Both the position numbers and the translations under genes were made by a program. A DNA stretch of 64,000 bases from an uncultured Anaeroplasmataceae bacterium (lineage in GTDB: Bacteria; Bacillota_I; Bacilli_A; Acholeplasmatales; Anaeroplasmataceae), in the NCBI GenBank assembly GCA_934229785.1, contig CAKQEA010000002.1:1-64000 (forward strand), given 5' to 3'. The first letter of the stretch is position 1. Every line of letters begins with the position of its first letter. This document shows, in pieces, positions 27,437 through 35,838 of this stretch. The notes below the pieces were generated by a model. The model did not search any database, was not told where the DNA came from, and saw only the letters and a list, made by a program, of their open reading frames with translations.

Positions 27437-28803
27437 TTTTTCCCTCTTTTATAAATATTTTTAATTTTATATTCGACATGTCTAGTCTTAAACCTTAGTG
27501 ATGAAGGAGATGTGAAAAACTTAATAATTCCATGATAATCAAACGGAATGAAAGGATAAAAGAAATGAACACCTAATGGCTTTTCCTTATAAACTAAATA
27601 AACAATAAATATGCTTGAAAGAAACACTCCATATAAGCCAAAATAAAACGAAGATAATAATACAAAAAGTCTTATTATACTTATTGAAACAATCGTTGTT
27701 GAATTAACACTAACAATAAAAGTCATTAAAAAACAAATAGCCGTCATTGTTATAATAAAAACACTTGCAAATCCACTATTAATTAAATTTTCACTAATTA
27801 TTAAACCTGCAATCAATACAATAGTTGAAGAAATTGTTGCTTTCGTTTGGCGAAATCCGATTAAATAAAATAATTCAAACAAAGATAAAACAATTAATAT
27901 TTCAAAAAATACTGGTACAATAATACCACGTTGTGTTACCTTTAAAATTGATAGTTGCTGCAAGGATAAGGAGTCACTTTGAATTGTCGTAAAAGCACAT
28001 ATTAGACCTAAGAAAAAAGTTGATAAAAAAACTGCTATAACAACAATTAGCTTTTCTAAAAAAGTAAATATTGAAATGTTCATATTTTCAATAGGCATAT
28101 TTGTTGCCATCCATAATGTAGATGGTATGCCAATCACATAGCTTATTCTATCTATTACTAAAATAAATTCACCATCTAGGAGCCTTTTTGCTGCAACATC
28201 CGGACTCCCTATATACTGATAGCTCGGAAATAAACTACCTCTTTGAAAATATGAGGTAATATCACTTAAGCTTGTAACCGCATCTAAATCTATAGAATTA
28301 ATTATTTTCTCTATTTCTTTTTTAATTTTTAAATTATGAATATCTTCAATATAAAGTAATGAAACAATCGTTTTACTTCTTCTACCTACTGACATTTGAA
28401 CAATATCAAGCTTAGGGTCCTTTATTCTTGTTCTAATTAAGGCTAAATTTATTTTAAATGATTCAACAAATCCATCTCTTGATGAAAATGCAGACTCAGG
28501 CTCTATAATTGAATCCGAAACTGATCTTGACGGTGGCTTGGCTAAGTCATAGGCATATATACAAAAATTTCTTTTAGCAATTAGAAGCCCCGAAAATAAT
28601 AAATTTTCAATTTCATCTTCTTTTATTTTTCTACAAATACCAGGTGTTATTTCATCAAGTAAATCATATTTTCTAATAAATATATTAGGATAAATATCTT
28701 TATAGAAATATAAAACGTCACACAACACTTCATGGTATAGTATTTCACAATTTGCTTCAGTAAATTTATAAACAACATCCGGCTTTTTATATTTTTCTAG
28801 CAT
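27433..28803 (-). CDS. gerAA: GerA-type germinant receptor A subunit
   Basis: 456 residues. The cytoplasmic N-terminal part has family motifs PPSRSVSDSIIEPESAF, RDGFVESFKINLALIRTRI and GRRSKTIVSLLYIEDI. The C-terminal half has about five TM helices with a conserved IGIP region before the first. Family members are about 480 residues, so this is full length. It forms the germinant receptor with the B and C subunits encoded next to it. The start lies 4 bases after the stop of the B-subunit gene. Confidence 0.9.
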   Translation of the reverse strand: MLEKYKKPDVVYKFTEANCEILYHEVLCDVLYFYKDIYPNIFIRKYDLLDEITPGICRKIKEDEIENLLFSGLLIAKRNFCIYAYDLAKPPSRSVSDSIIEPESAFSSRDGFVESFKINLALIRTRIKDPKLDIVQMSVGRRSKTIVSLLYIEDIHNLKIKKEIEKIINSIDLDAVTSLSDITSYFQRGSLFPSYQYIGSPDVAAKRLLDGEFILVIDRISYVIGIPSTLWMATNMPIENMNISIFTFLEKLIVVIAVFLSTFFLGLICAFTTIQSDSLSLQQLSILKVTQRGIIVPVFFEILIVLSLFELFYLIGFRQTKATISSTIVLIAGLIISENLINSGFASVFIITMTAICFLMTFIVSVNSTTIVSISIIRLFVLLSSFYFGLYGVFLSSIFIVYLVYKEKPLGVHFFYPFIPFDYHGIIKFFTSPSSLRFKTRHVEYKIKNIYKRGKK

Positions 28804-28807
28804 TATA

Positions 28808-29827
28808 TCATTCCTTCAAATTAATAATAAAAATTTTTATACCATAAATTATAGTAAAAAAGCAAAGCCCTATTAATATAGTAATTGTATTTAGAAAAAT
28901 ATCTTGATTTATTTTATTTATAATTATCGCTATTAAACAAATTAGTACAATAATAGGTAAATATATCAAATTATCATTCTTTTTTAATTTAGTTTTAAAA
29001 TCAAATGAATATTTTACAATTGAAAAAAAATAAGAAAATTTAAATACGCTTGAAGCTGTAATTAATAATATATAAACATACTCAAAATTACCAAAATACC
29101 TTGAAACAGATTTTATCCCTAAAGAAATAAAGCCAATGTAGTTCATATTTTTAAAATAAAAATCCCCAAACGTTAAGGTTAGACTCATATATTCAAAACA
29201 AAAAAATATAAATGTTATTGTTAGGGCTATTAAAAAGGTCTTTTTTGAAAATTCAAAATCATCTTTGTTACAAAACAATATCAAATAATTATCCCCAATC
29301 AAAAGCATTGAAAAAAGAAAAACAAATGGTTTAATTTTAAAATCATATAAAAAATAAATAGCTGAAAAATCAGGACTAACAAAGCTTACCATATAGGCTA
29401 AATATGTTATTAGGATAACAATTCCAAATAAAGTTGTAATTTGAATGACATCACTAGGCTTTAAGCTTGATAAAATAATAATTAAAAGATAAAGTCCAAC
29501 AACTAAAATCCATGGGCTAGTATCCTTAAAAAATAAATAACTAATAGTTGTTGCTCCATAATAAGCACCAAAGCCAATTCTCAATAATAAAACAATATTA
29601 ACTAAATATTTAATTTTACTATTTCTATACATTCTTAATAAATCGATAGAGATAAATTTTCTTGGTAATATCAAAAAAAACAACGAAACAATTAATAAAA
29701 TAATTCCAATATAAATATAGCCATTTACACCATATTGATTATATAAATATGGAAACACCAAAGCTCTTAACAATAAATAATTATAAGTCAAAATAAAGAA
29801 AAAAAAGCTAACCTTTGATACCTTCAT
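28808..29827 (-). CDS. gerAB: GerAB-type germination permease (B subunit)
   Basis: 339 residues with about ten TM helices, the build of the spore germination APC-superfamily B subunit that binds nutrient germinants. Motifs such as FVFLFSMLLIGDNYL fit the family. It is the first gene of the operon, so the order is B-A-C rather than the more usual A-B-C. RBS GGTGAT lies before the ATG. Confidence 0.8.
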   Translation of the reverse strand: MKVSKVSFFFFILTYNYLLLRALVFPYLYNQYGVNGYIYIGIILLIVSLFFLILPRKFISIDLLRMYRNSKIKYLVNIVLLLRIGFGAYYGATTISYLFFKDTSPWILVVGLYLLIIILSSLKPSDVIQITTLFGIVILITYLAYMVSFVSPDFSAIYFLYDFKIKPFVFLFSMLLIGDNYLILFCNKDDFEFSKKTFLIALTITFIFFCFEYMSLTLTFGDFYFKNMNYIGFISLGIKSVSRYFGNFEYVYILLITASSVFKFSYFFSIVKYSFDFKTKLKKNDNLIYLPIIVLICLIAIIINKINQDIFLNTITILIGLCFFTIIYGIKIFIINLKE

Positions 29828-29841
29828 TGTATCACCATAAC

Positions 29842-29848
29842 TAGTATG
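29842..29848 (-). promoter_or_regulatory. Possible sigma-G/F -10 element of the germination operon
   Basis: On the minus strand CATACTA matches the forespore sigma-G -10 consensus (CATnnTA). It lies 14 bases before the start codon, so the leader would be very short. The -35 region is only a partial match (AAATA at 18 bases). The gene's function makes a forespore promoter expected. Confidence 0.3.
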
Positions 29849-29895
29849 GCCTAAGTTAACTATATTTATTTAATTTCTTTTAAAATTTGCCTTAT

Positions 29896-30136
29896 TTATC
29901 TACTATTTTTAAACTCATCAATTTGAACAACACCATTAACAATAAAAGCTATTTGCTTATTATCAGCATCTTAAGCCTTAACATGAAATTTAATAATTTC
30001 AATATCCTTAGGCATTCCACATTATAGATAAAAATCTTTTGTTTGTGAAGACATATTTAAATACCTTATTATTGGTAAAACTTCAATGTATCTTTCTAAA
30101 ATTTTTGCATTTTCTATTTCATAATTTTTTCACCAT
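29896..30136 (-). pseudogene. Decayed small protein gene
   Basis: On the minus strand an approximately 80-codon coding pattern remains. ATG at 30136 gives MVKK, then a 1-base shift leads to YEIENAKILERYIEVLPII. It continues through two TAA codons to ...NGVVQIDEF and a stop at 29896-29898. The stops lie in an otherwise clean amino-acid pattern (CGMPKDIEIIKFHVKA between them). I do not recognise the family. This explains most of the 29828-30235 gap. Confidence 0.5.
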
Positions 30137-30187
30137 TTTATTTAATAATAAGGAAATAATAATATTTCAAGTTTTATTTAAAGAAAT

Positions 30188-30214
30188 AGAAGAGATAACA
30201 TTGTTACCTCTTCT
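30188..30214 (-). terminator. Terminator of the ktrB-ktrA-lipid kinase unit
   Basis: A 12-position stem with one mismatch, AGAAGAGATAAC with GTTACCTCTTCT, has a 3-base loop. It is followed by ATTTCTTTAAA on the minus strand, 22 bases after the stop of the kinase gene. Confidence 0.65.
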
Positions 30215-30235
30215 AAACTATATACTATATTACTA

Positions 30236-31153
30236 TTAACTTTTTTGATGAAAATGACGTTTTAAAACTCTTTCTGATAATACAATATCTATCGCATGAG
30301 GAATTATCTCGACATGAGTTGTATTAAATGTTCCATAAAATTCACCATCAGTGTTAAAATCGATTGGTGAGGCTGATGTTATATCTATAGATTTAGCATC
30401 AAAATAAATCATATTATGAGTATAAAGTTCACCAAAAATCAAAAACATCGCAAAATCAATTAAATTATAAAGCTTCCTAGTTTTTTTAATCATCGTTACT
30501 CTTAAAGTACCATCATTAAGATATATTCTTCTTTTTCTATGTATTTTAAAGCCGGCCAAATATCTAGTGTTTAAAGCTAAAAGCATAGAGAAGCTACCTT
30601 CTATTCTTTTTGATTCAGTTTCAACTCTAACAGTAATTGTTTTTGTATCCTTATATGCTTTTAATCCTTGCAAATAATATGCAAGCTTACCCATGTTTTT
30701 TTTAGATTCATGTGAAGCATCATAGCTTATTTCTGTTAACATGCCAGCCGCAAGACCATAGACAAAATACGAATCATTTATTTTGAAAACATCTAGTTTA
30801 GAAGAATTTCCCTCAATTATTTTTTTCATAGTCTTTTTAATATTCTTTCCAAGCCCTAAGGTTTTAGCTGAATCATTGCAGGTTCCAGTCGGAATATAGG
30901 CAATTTTAGGCTTTTTTTCTAACATCATAATCCCATTAATAGCCTCATGAACTGAACCATCTCCACCAATAGCCAAAATAAAATCGAATGAATATCCACA
31001 TGAGGCAATATAACTAGTAATACTTTTAGGTCCACATGAGGCAAAGCATTCAACAACTTCATATTTAGTTTTCAACATTTCACAAACATAATCAAGTCTT
31101 TTACTAGCCTTACTACGACCACTAAAATTATTATAAACAACAAGAGCACGCAT
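30236..31153 (-). CDS. DagK/YegS-type lipid kinase
   Basis: 305 residues from ATG 31153, which has GGATG upstream; an ATG at 31171 has no ribosome binding site. The diacylglycerol-kinase catalytic motif AIGGDGSVHEAINGI (about 57-71) and PTGTCNDSAK (about 90-100) are present, as is the late FNTDGE motif. Family members phosphorylate diacylglycerol or related lipids at the inner face of the membrane. It follows ktrA by 24 bases and probably shares its transcript. The exact substrate cannot be told. Confidence 0.85.
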   Translation of the reverse strand: MRALVVYNNFSGRSKASKRLDYVCEMLKTKYEVVECFASCGPKSITSYIASCGYSFDFILAIGGDGSVHEAINGIMMLEKKPKIAYIPTGTCNDSAKTLGLGKNIKKTMKKIIEGNSSKLDVFKINDSYFVYGLAAGMLTEISYDASHESKKNMGKLAYYLQGLKAYKDTKTITVRVETESKRIEGSFSMLLALNTRYLAGFKIHRKRRIYLNDGTLRVTMIKKTRKLYNLIDFAMFLIFGELYTHNMIYFDAKSIDITSASPIDFNTDGEFYGTFNTTHVEIIPHAIDIVLSERVLKRHFHQKS

Positions 31154-31177
31154 ATAATCACATCCAAGCATATAAAA

Positions 31178-31837
31178 TTAAGCATTTAAAAATGAATCGA
31201 ATTTTTTAATTTTATTCTTCTTTCCAACAACAACCACAACATCTAAAGCATTTAAAACATCTGTACCTTTTGGTATATAAAATAAATCATCTCTTATAAT
31301 ACCTACAATATTGACATCAAAAGTATTTCTAACATCTAGCTCAATTAAACTTTTTGAAGTAAAGTTTTCCCCAACAGAAACCTTATATATACCATAATCA
31401 TCTGATATATAATAGTAATCTAAAATACTATTGCTAGTAATTTGATTGGCTAAGGAAATTGCTGATACCTCCTCAGGAATAATAACCTCAGTTACTCCTA
31501 AATTTTCAAAAACTTCTTTAAAGTCCTCATTATCAGCCCTAACGGTTATATTTTTAACTCCAAGCTTCTTTAAATTTAAAACAGTTAATATAGACGCTTG
31601 AAGATTATTACCAATTGCTACAACAGCATGATCAAATGAAGCTGCATTTAAATCTACTAAAACATTAAGTTTAGTAGAATCAGCAATTACACAATGAGAA
31701 ACATAATTCGAAATAGAACTTACAATATCCTCATCATTATCAACAGCTAAGACATCGCATTTTAGCAACTCCAATGTTTTCGCAACCATTGAACCAAATC
31801 TTCCAAGTCCAATTATTAAAAAATTCTTCTTTTTCAT
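31178..31837 (-). CDS. ktrA: KtrA/TrkA-type RCK subunit of potassium uptake
   Basis: 219 residues, the length of KtrA. The Rossmann RCK-N domain (about 1-125) has GLGRFGSMVA for nucleotide binding and DNDE at the end of the second strand. An RCK-C domain (about 140-215) follows. It forms a cytoplasmic gating ring on the membrane subunit encoded just upstream, with a 4-base overlap (ATGA). Confidence 0.9.
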   Translation of the reverse strand: MKKKNFLIIGLGRFGSMVAKTLELLKCDVLAVDNDEDIVSSISNYVSHCVIADSTKLNVLVDLNAASFDHAVVAIGNNLQASILTVLNLKKLGVKNITVRADNEDFKEVFENLGVTEVIIPEEVSAISLANQITSNSILDYYYISDDYGIYKVSVGENFTSKSLIELDVRNTFDVNIVGIIRDDLFYIPKGTDVLNALDVVVVVGKKNKIKKFDSFLNA

Positions 31838-33141
31838 CCTACTATTACACTTCCCTCTACATATCTTATGCTTTCTTTTTTATCATTCATCCAATTTCTA
31901 TTAACAACACCAATAATTGTTAATGGACCAATTCTTCCAAAAAACATTAAAATAACAATAATAAGCTTATTAGCCCAATTTAAACTGCAAGTAATTCCCA
32001 TACTTAAACCTGTAGTGGAAAAAGCAGATACAACCTCAAAAACAATCTCCTTAATTCCAAGCTCTGGCTGAATAAGACAAACAATAACAATACCTAAAAT
32101 ATCAATTAAAACTCCAATTGTAAATAAAACAAATGCCTTAAAAATTATAGAATCACCAATTCTTCTTTTAAAAACATTAAGCTTCCTACCTCTTGCAAAG
32201 CTAACGATAGCTAAAAAAACAATAGCTAAGGTTGTAGTTTTAATTCCACCACCAGTTGAGCAAGGTGAAGCACCTATAAACATTAGACAAATTGATGTTA
32301 TATATGCACCAGGTGTCAAATTTTTTAAATCAATGGTTGTAAACCCTGCAGTTCTAGTTGTTATAGATAAAAATGCTGCCTCCAAGAAAGATAAGCTATT
32401 CATTGATAGCTTCAATAATAGTGTACCAATAATTGTTAATAATAAAGTGGTAATTAAAGTAATTTTACTATGCAAGCTAAGCTTTTTTAAGCTCTTAGCC
32501 TTAATTACATCATCAATAACAACAAAACCTAGACCACCAAATAAAATCATAAGCATAGTTGTTGAATTTATAATCAAATTATCACTAAAGTAAATTAAGC
32601 TGTCACTACCAAACACATCAAAGCCTGCATTATTAAATGAAGCAGCCGAATGAAATAACGAAACACCAATTGCTTTTAAAACATTATTATCATAATAAGG
32701 AATTAAAACAATTAAATTAATTAAACTACCCATAAGCTGAATCACAAATGAAATAAGCATAATTTTCTTAACCAAAGAAACAATTCCATATAAGGAATTT
32801 TGATTCAATGCCTCTTTTAATAGTAAGGTATTGCTTACTCCTAGCTTTGCACCTATAATAGTGAAAAAAAATACTGCAATAGTTAAAAATGACAATCCTC
32901 CTATTTCCATTAGAAAAAACATAACAATTTTTCCAAATAAAGACATATCATATGCTACATTTACAACTGACAATCCCGTAACGCATACTGCAGATGTTGA
33001 CATAAACAATGAATTTACAAATCCAAAGCTTTTACCACTAGCTGAAGCAAATGGCATCAAAAGTAATAAAGTTCCTGCAAGTATAACAAATAGAAATGTC
33101 ATAATTATTAAAATATATGGATGAATCTTCTTAATTATCAT
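31834..33141 (-). CDS. ktrB: KtrB-type potassium transporter subunit
   Basis: 435 residues with the repeated TM-pore-TM build of TrkH/KtrB proteins. Filter-like segments are visible: STSAVCVTGLSVVN, FNNAGFDVFG, TRTAGFTT and FSTTGLSMGIT. Together with KtrA it makes a K+ uptake system driven by ion gradients. RBS AGGAG precedes the ATG. It is the first gene of the ktrB-ktrA-kinase unit. Confidence 0.95.
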   Translation of the reverse strand: MIIKKIHPYILIIMTFLFVILAGTLLLLMPFASASGKSFGFVNSLFMSTSAVCVTGLSVVNVAYDMSLFGKIVMFFLMEIGGLSFLTIAVFFFTIIGAKLGVSNTLLLKEALNQNSLYGIVSLVKKIMLISFVIQLMGSLINLIVLIPYYDNNVLKAIGVSLFHSAASFNNAGFDVFGSDSLIYFSDNLIINSTTMLMILFGGLGFVVIDDVIKAKSLKKLSLHSKITLITTLLLTIIGTLLLKLSMNSLSFLEAAFLSITTRTAGFTTIDLKNLTPGAYITSICLMFIGASPCSTGGGIKTTTLAIVFLAIVSFARGRKLNVFKRRIGDSIIFKAFVLFTIGVLIDILGIVIVCLIQPELGIKEIVFEVVSAFSTTGLSMGITCSLNWANKLIIVILMFFGRIGPLTIIGVVNRNWMNDKKESIRYVEGSVIVG

Positions 33142-33208
33142 ATAAACACTCCTATATTTATATTGTACTATATTTTTTTAAAATAATAAATATAATTAAA
33201 AAATAAAA

Positions 33209-33230
33209 TACACTAGAGTAAACTAGTGTA
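33209..33230 (-). terminator. Terminator of the DegV gene unit
   Basis: A perfect 8-bp stem TACACTAG with CTAGTGTA has a 6-base loop. It is followed by TTTTATTTTTTAA on the minus strand, 13 bases after the stop at 33244. Confidence 0.8.
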
Positions 33231-33243
33231 TATTGCATTAATA

Positions 33244-34125
33244 TTAGTCGGGAATACATTTAGTAACAGTAACAGCTAAAGCTCCAGTACCAATATGGCA
33301 AGACACTGATAATGATAATGGATTACATAATACATCAGTTAAGCCAAATTCTTTTTTAACCATTTCAACATATGAATTAATTTGAGTTTTATCAACACCA
33401 GTATAGGCTAATGCAATCCTAACGTTTTTATCATTTCCATCAATATCCTTTAAATAACCATTAATACATTCCTTACATGCCTCAATCATAATTCTTTTAG
33501 CATTTTCAATAGTACGATTCATCATACGATACTTATCAAGCTTTTCACCCTTAATAAGTAAAACTGGCTTTATCTTTAAAACACCACCAACAGCGGCAGC
33601 AGCTGGAGTAATTCTTCCACCCTTTTTTAAATATTTTAAAGTATCAACCATAATAAAAATATCAGATTGCATCTTAACTTCCATCAAGACATTATATATT
33701 TTTTCTGCATCATAGCCACGTTTAACCATTTCTAATGCATCCATAACTGATAATCTTTGGGTAACAGAAATTCTTTGATTATCAACAACAAAAACCTTGC
33801 CATCATAATCAGCCTTAGCAGCAATCATTGCACTCTCACATGATTTAGATAAACCACTTGACATTGGAATATAAATAATTTGATCGTAATCCTTTAGCAC
33901 CTCATCCCATACAGAAGATACAAAGCCAACTGAAGGCTGAGATGTTGAAACATCAGCACCTGATTGTAATTTTTCATAAAATTCCTCTTGAGTTAAGTTT
34001 ATATCCTCTAAATATTCCTTACCATCAATTGTAAATGGCATAGGAATAACACGAATTCCAAGCTCTTTTGCTTCACTTTGCGTAATTCCGCTATTACTAT
34101 CTGTCATAACTGCTATACGTGCCAT
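33244..34125 (-). CDS. DegV family fatty-acid-binding protein
   Basis: 293 residues from ATG 34125, chosen because GGGAGTGAT precedes it. The DegV start MARIAVMTDSNSGI, the TSQPS motif (about 60) and MSSGLSKSC (about 95-103) are typical. Members bind fatty acids and, as FakB, hand them to the FakA kinase. The His and Arg of the C-terminal region are not individually checked. It closes the ABC-F/YitT/DUF308 run. Confidence 0.9.
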   Translation of the reverse strand: MARIAVMTDSNSGITQSEAKELGIRVIPMPFTIDGKEYLEDINLTQEEFYEKLQSGADVSTSQPSVGFVSSVWDEVLKDYDQIIYIPMSSGLSKSCESAMIAAKADYDGKVFVVDNQRISVTQRLSVMDALEMVKRGYDAEKIYNVLMEVKMQSDIFIMVDTLKYLKKGGRITPAAAAVGGVLKIKPVLLIKGEKLDKYRMMNRTIENAKRIMIEACKECINGYLKDIDGNDKNVRIALAYTGVDKTQINSYVEMVKKEFGLTDVLCNPLSLSVSCHIGTGALAVTVTKCIPD

Positions 34126-34269
34126 AAAATCACTCCCAAAATGTTTAATCAACTCTTGCCATATTATATCAAAAGCAATTCTATTAGTCAAATTTTTGTT
34201 AAAAATGCTTTCATTGTAATGAATAAATAAACAACTTTATTAGTTTTCTCTATATAAAAGCATCATTAA

Positions 34270-34863
34270 TTAATTTAAATCCTTAATTTCAGCATCAATA
34301 ACAACTCTATCCTTATTATTGTCATTTTTATCGCTATTATTTGAATCATTATTCTTCTTAAAATACCACCAAATCCAATATATTATAATAGAAATTCCAA
34401 GTACAATAAAAATATAGCCAAATACCTTTAGCATAATACCTATAATAGTGGATGCAGGAACAAAGAACAATAATATTGCAATAGCGAATAAAGGTATTTC
34501 CTTCTTTAACTGACCTAACCAATCAGTAGATAGAATAATTCTGATAATAGGAAATACAATTAACCATACACCTAAAATAATAGTTAATACTTGGTTGTGC
34601 CAAAAGATAAACATAAAACCAAATATAACAGACAAAGTTGAAATTAAAGCAAGACTTGTAATCTTTGGATTAGAATTTGCCATACTCCAGTATGTAAAGC
34701 AAGGAATTATGTTATCAAGAATAATAAATAAACCAATTACAATAAAAATAAAATTAAGTAAAGAATCAGCAGGTACAAAGGCAAATAACGCACCAATTAA
34801 AATAGTAATTATTCCAAGTACAATTCCTCTTTGTAAAAGAATTTTTCTTCCATTTAAAAACAT
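34270..34863 (-). CDS. HdeD/DUF308 membrane protein
   Basis: 197 residues with six TM helices arranged in pairs and a short charged C-terminal tail rich in Asn and Asp. The pattern fits the DUF308/HdeD family, which has no firm function in Bacillota. RBS AAGGAGG lies before the ATG. It is 12 bases after the YitT gene. Confidence 0.75.
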   Translation of the reverse strand: MFLNGRKILLQRGIVLGIITILIGALFAFVPADSLLNFIFIVIGLFIILDNIIPCFTYWSMANSNPKITSLALISTLSVIFGFMFIFWHNQVLTIILGVWLIVFPIIRIILSTDWLGQLKKEIPLFAIAILLFFVPASTIIGIMLKVFGYIFIVLGISIIIYWIWWYFKKNNDSNNSDKNDNNKDRVVIDAEIKDLN

Positions 34864-34875
34864 TTTTTAGCCTCC

Positions 34876-35832
34876 TTAAATAATACTTCTTTTAATAAAA
34901 TTACCACTAACACCCTTTACAGGTGACATTGTAATAAAAGCCTTTGGATCTAAGGCCTTTACAATTTTTAAAGCCTTATCAACCTCATAGGTTGAAACAA
35001 CAGTATAAATTTCAAGTTTTTCATTACCAGAATAAGCACCAATTGATTCAAAATAGGTTACACCACGCTTTAAGCTACCCATAATTTCATTTCCAATCTC
35101 CTTTGAGTTATCAGAAAAAATATGTAATCCAGTATAGGTATAGGATGTGTGAACCTTATCCATTACTAAGCTATTTAAAATCATTCTAACCAAAGTAAAT
35201 AAAACTACAATCCAACTTCCTTGAAGCATTCCACCTCCAATTACAGCAATAATAACATTTAAAACCATAGTTATATTTCCAGTTGAAAAATTTTTATGTA
35301 AAGCTAAAGCCTGTGAGGCAACATCTATTCCACCTGTAGACGTTCCAAACTTTAATGCTAGTCCTGCTGAAAAACCAGAAATCAAACCACCAAAAATTGC
35401 CAAAGTTAAAATACCACCATAATTTGTTGTGGTAATAACCTCACCAGCTCGTGTATAAGAAACAATGTCTGAAGCAAGCATTGCAAATGGTGATGATTTG
35501 ATTAAACCAGTACAAATTGATTGCACAACAATTGCAACTATTGAATAGATTGCAAATTTTTTAGATACAAACTTAAATCCAATAACCGCAATCGGAATAT
35601 TAACAATAAATACTAATAAACCTAAGTTTATTGAAATACCCATTTTTTCAAACAATCTTTGAAAAAGCTGAGCAACACCTGAAGCTCCACCTGCATATAG
35701 TTTTGCCGGCTCTAAAAACCAAACTGTTGCAATTGATAGAATAAAATTACAAAATATTACCACAGCTAATCTAAACATAATATCTAGTAACTCTTTTTTA
35801 TCAACCTTAAATTTTAATTTTGTCTTTTCCAT
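34876..35832 (-). CDS. YitT family membrane protein (DUF161/DUF2179)
   Basis: 318 residues. Five or six TM helices (DUF161) with ATVWFLEPAKLYAGGASGVAQ and the conserved FGTSTGGIDV are followed by a cytoplasmic DUF2179 domain (about 225-315). Length and order are normal for the family, whose substrate is unknown. GAGGT lies upstream of the ATG. It starts 6 bases after the ABC-F gene ends. Confidence 0.9.
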   Translation of the reverse strand: MEKTKLKFKVDKKELLDIMFRLAVVIFCNFILSIATVWFLEPAKLYAGGASGVAQLFQRLFEKMGISINLGLLVFIVNIPIAVIGFKFVSKKFAIYSIVAIVVQSICTGLIKSSPFAMLASDIVSYTRAGEVITTTNYGGILTLAIFGGLISGFSAGLALKFGTSTGGIDVASQALALHKNFSTGNITMVLNVIIAVIGGGMLQGSWIVVLFTLVRMILNSLVMDKVHTSYTYTGLHIFSDNSKEIGNEIMGSLKRGVTYFESIGAYSGNEKLEIYTVVSTYEVDKALKIVKALDPKAFITMSPVKGVSGNFIKRSII

Positions 35833-35838
35833 ATAATG

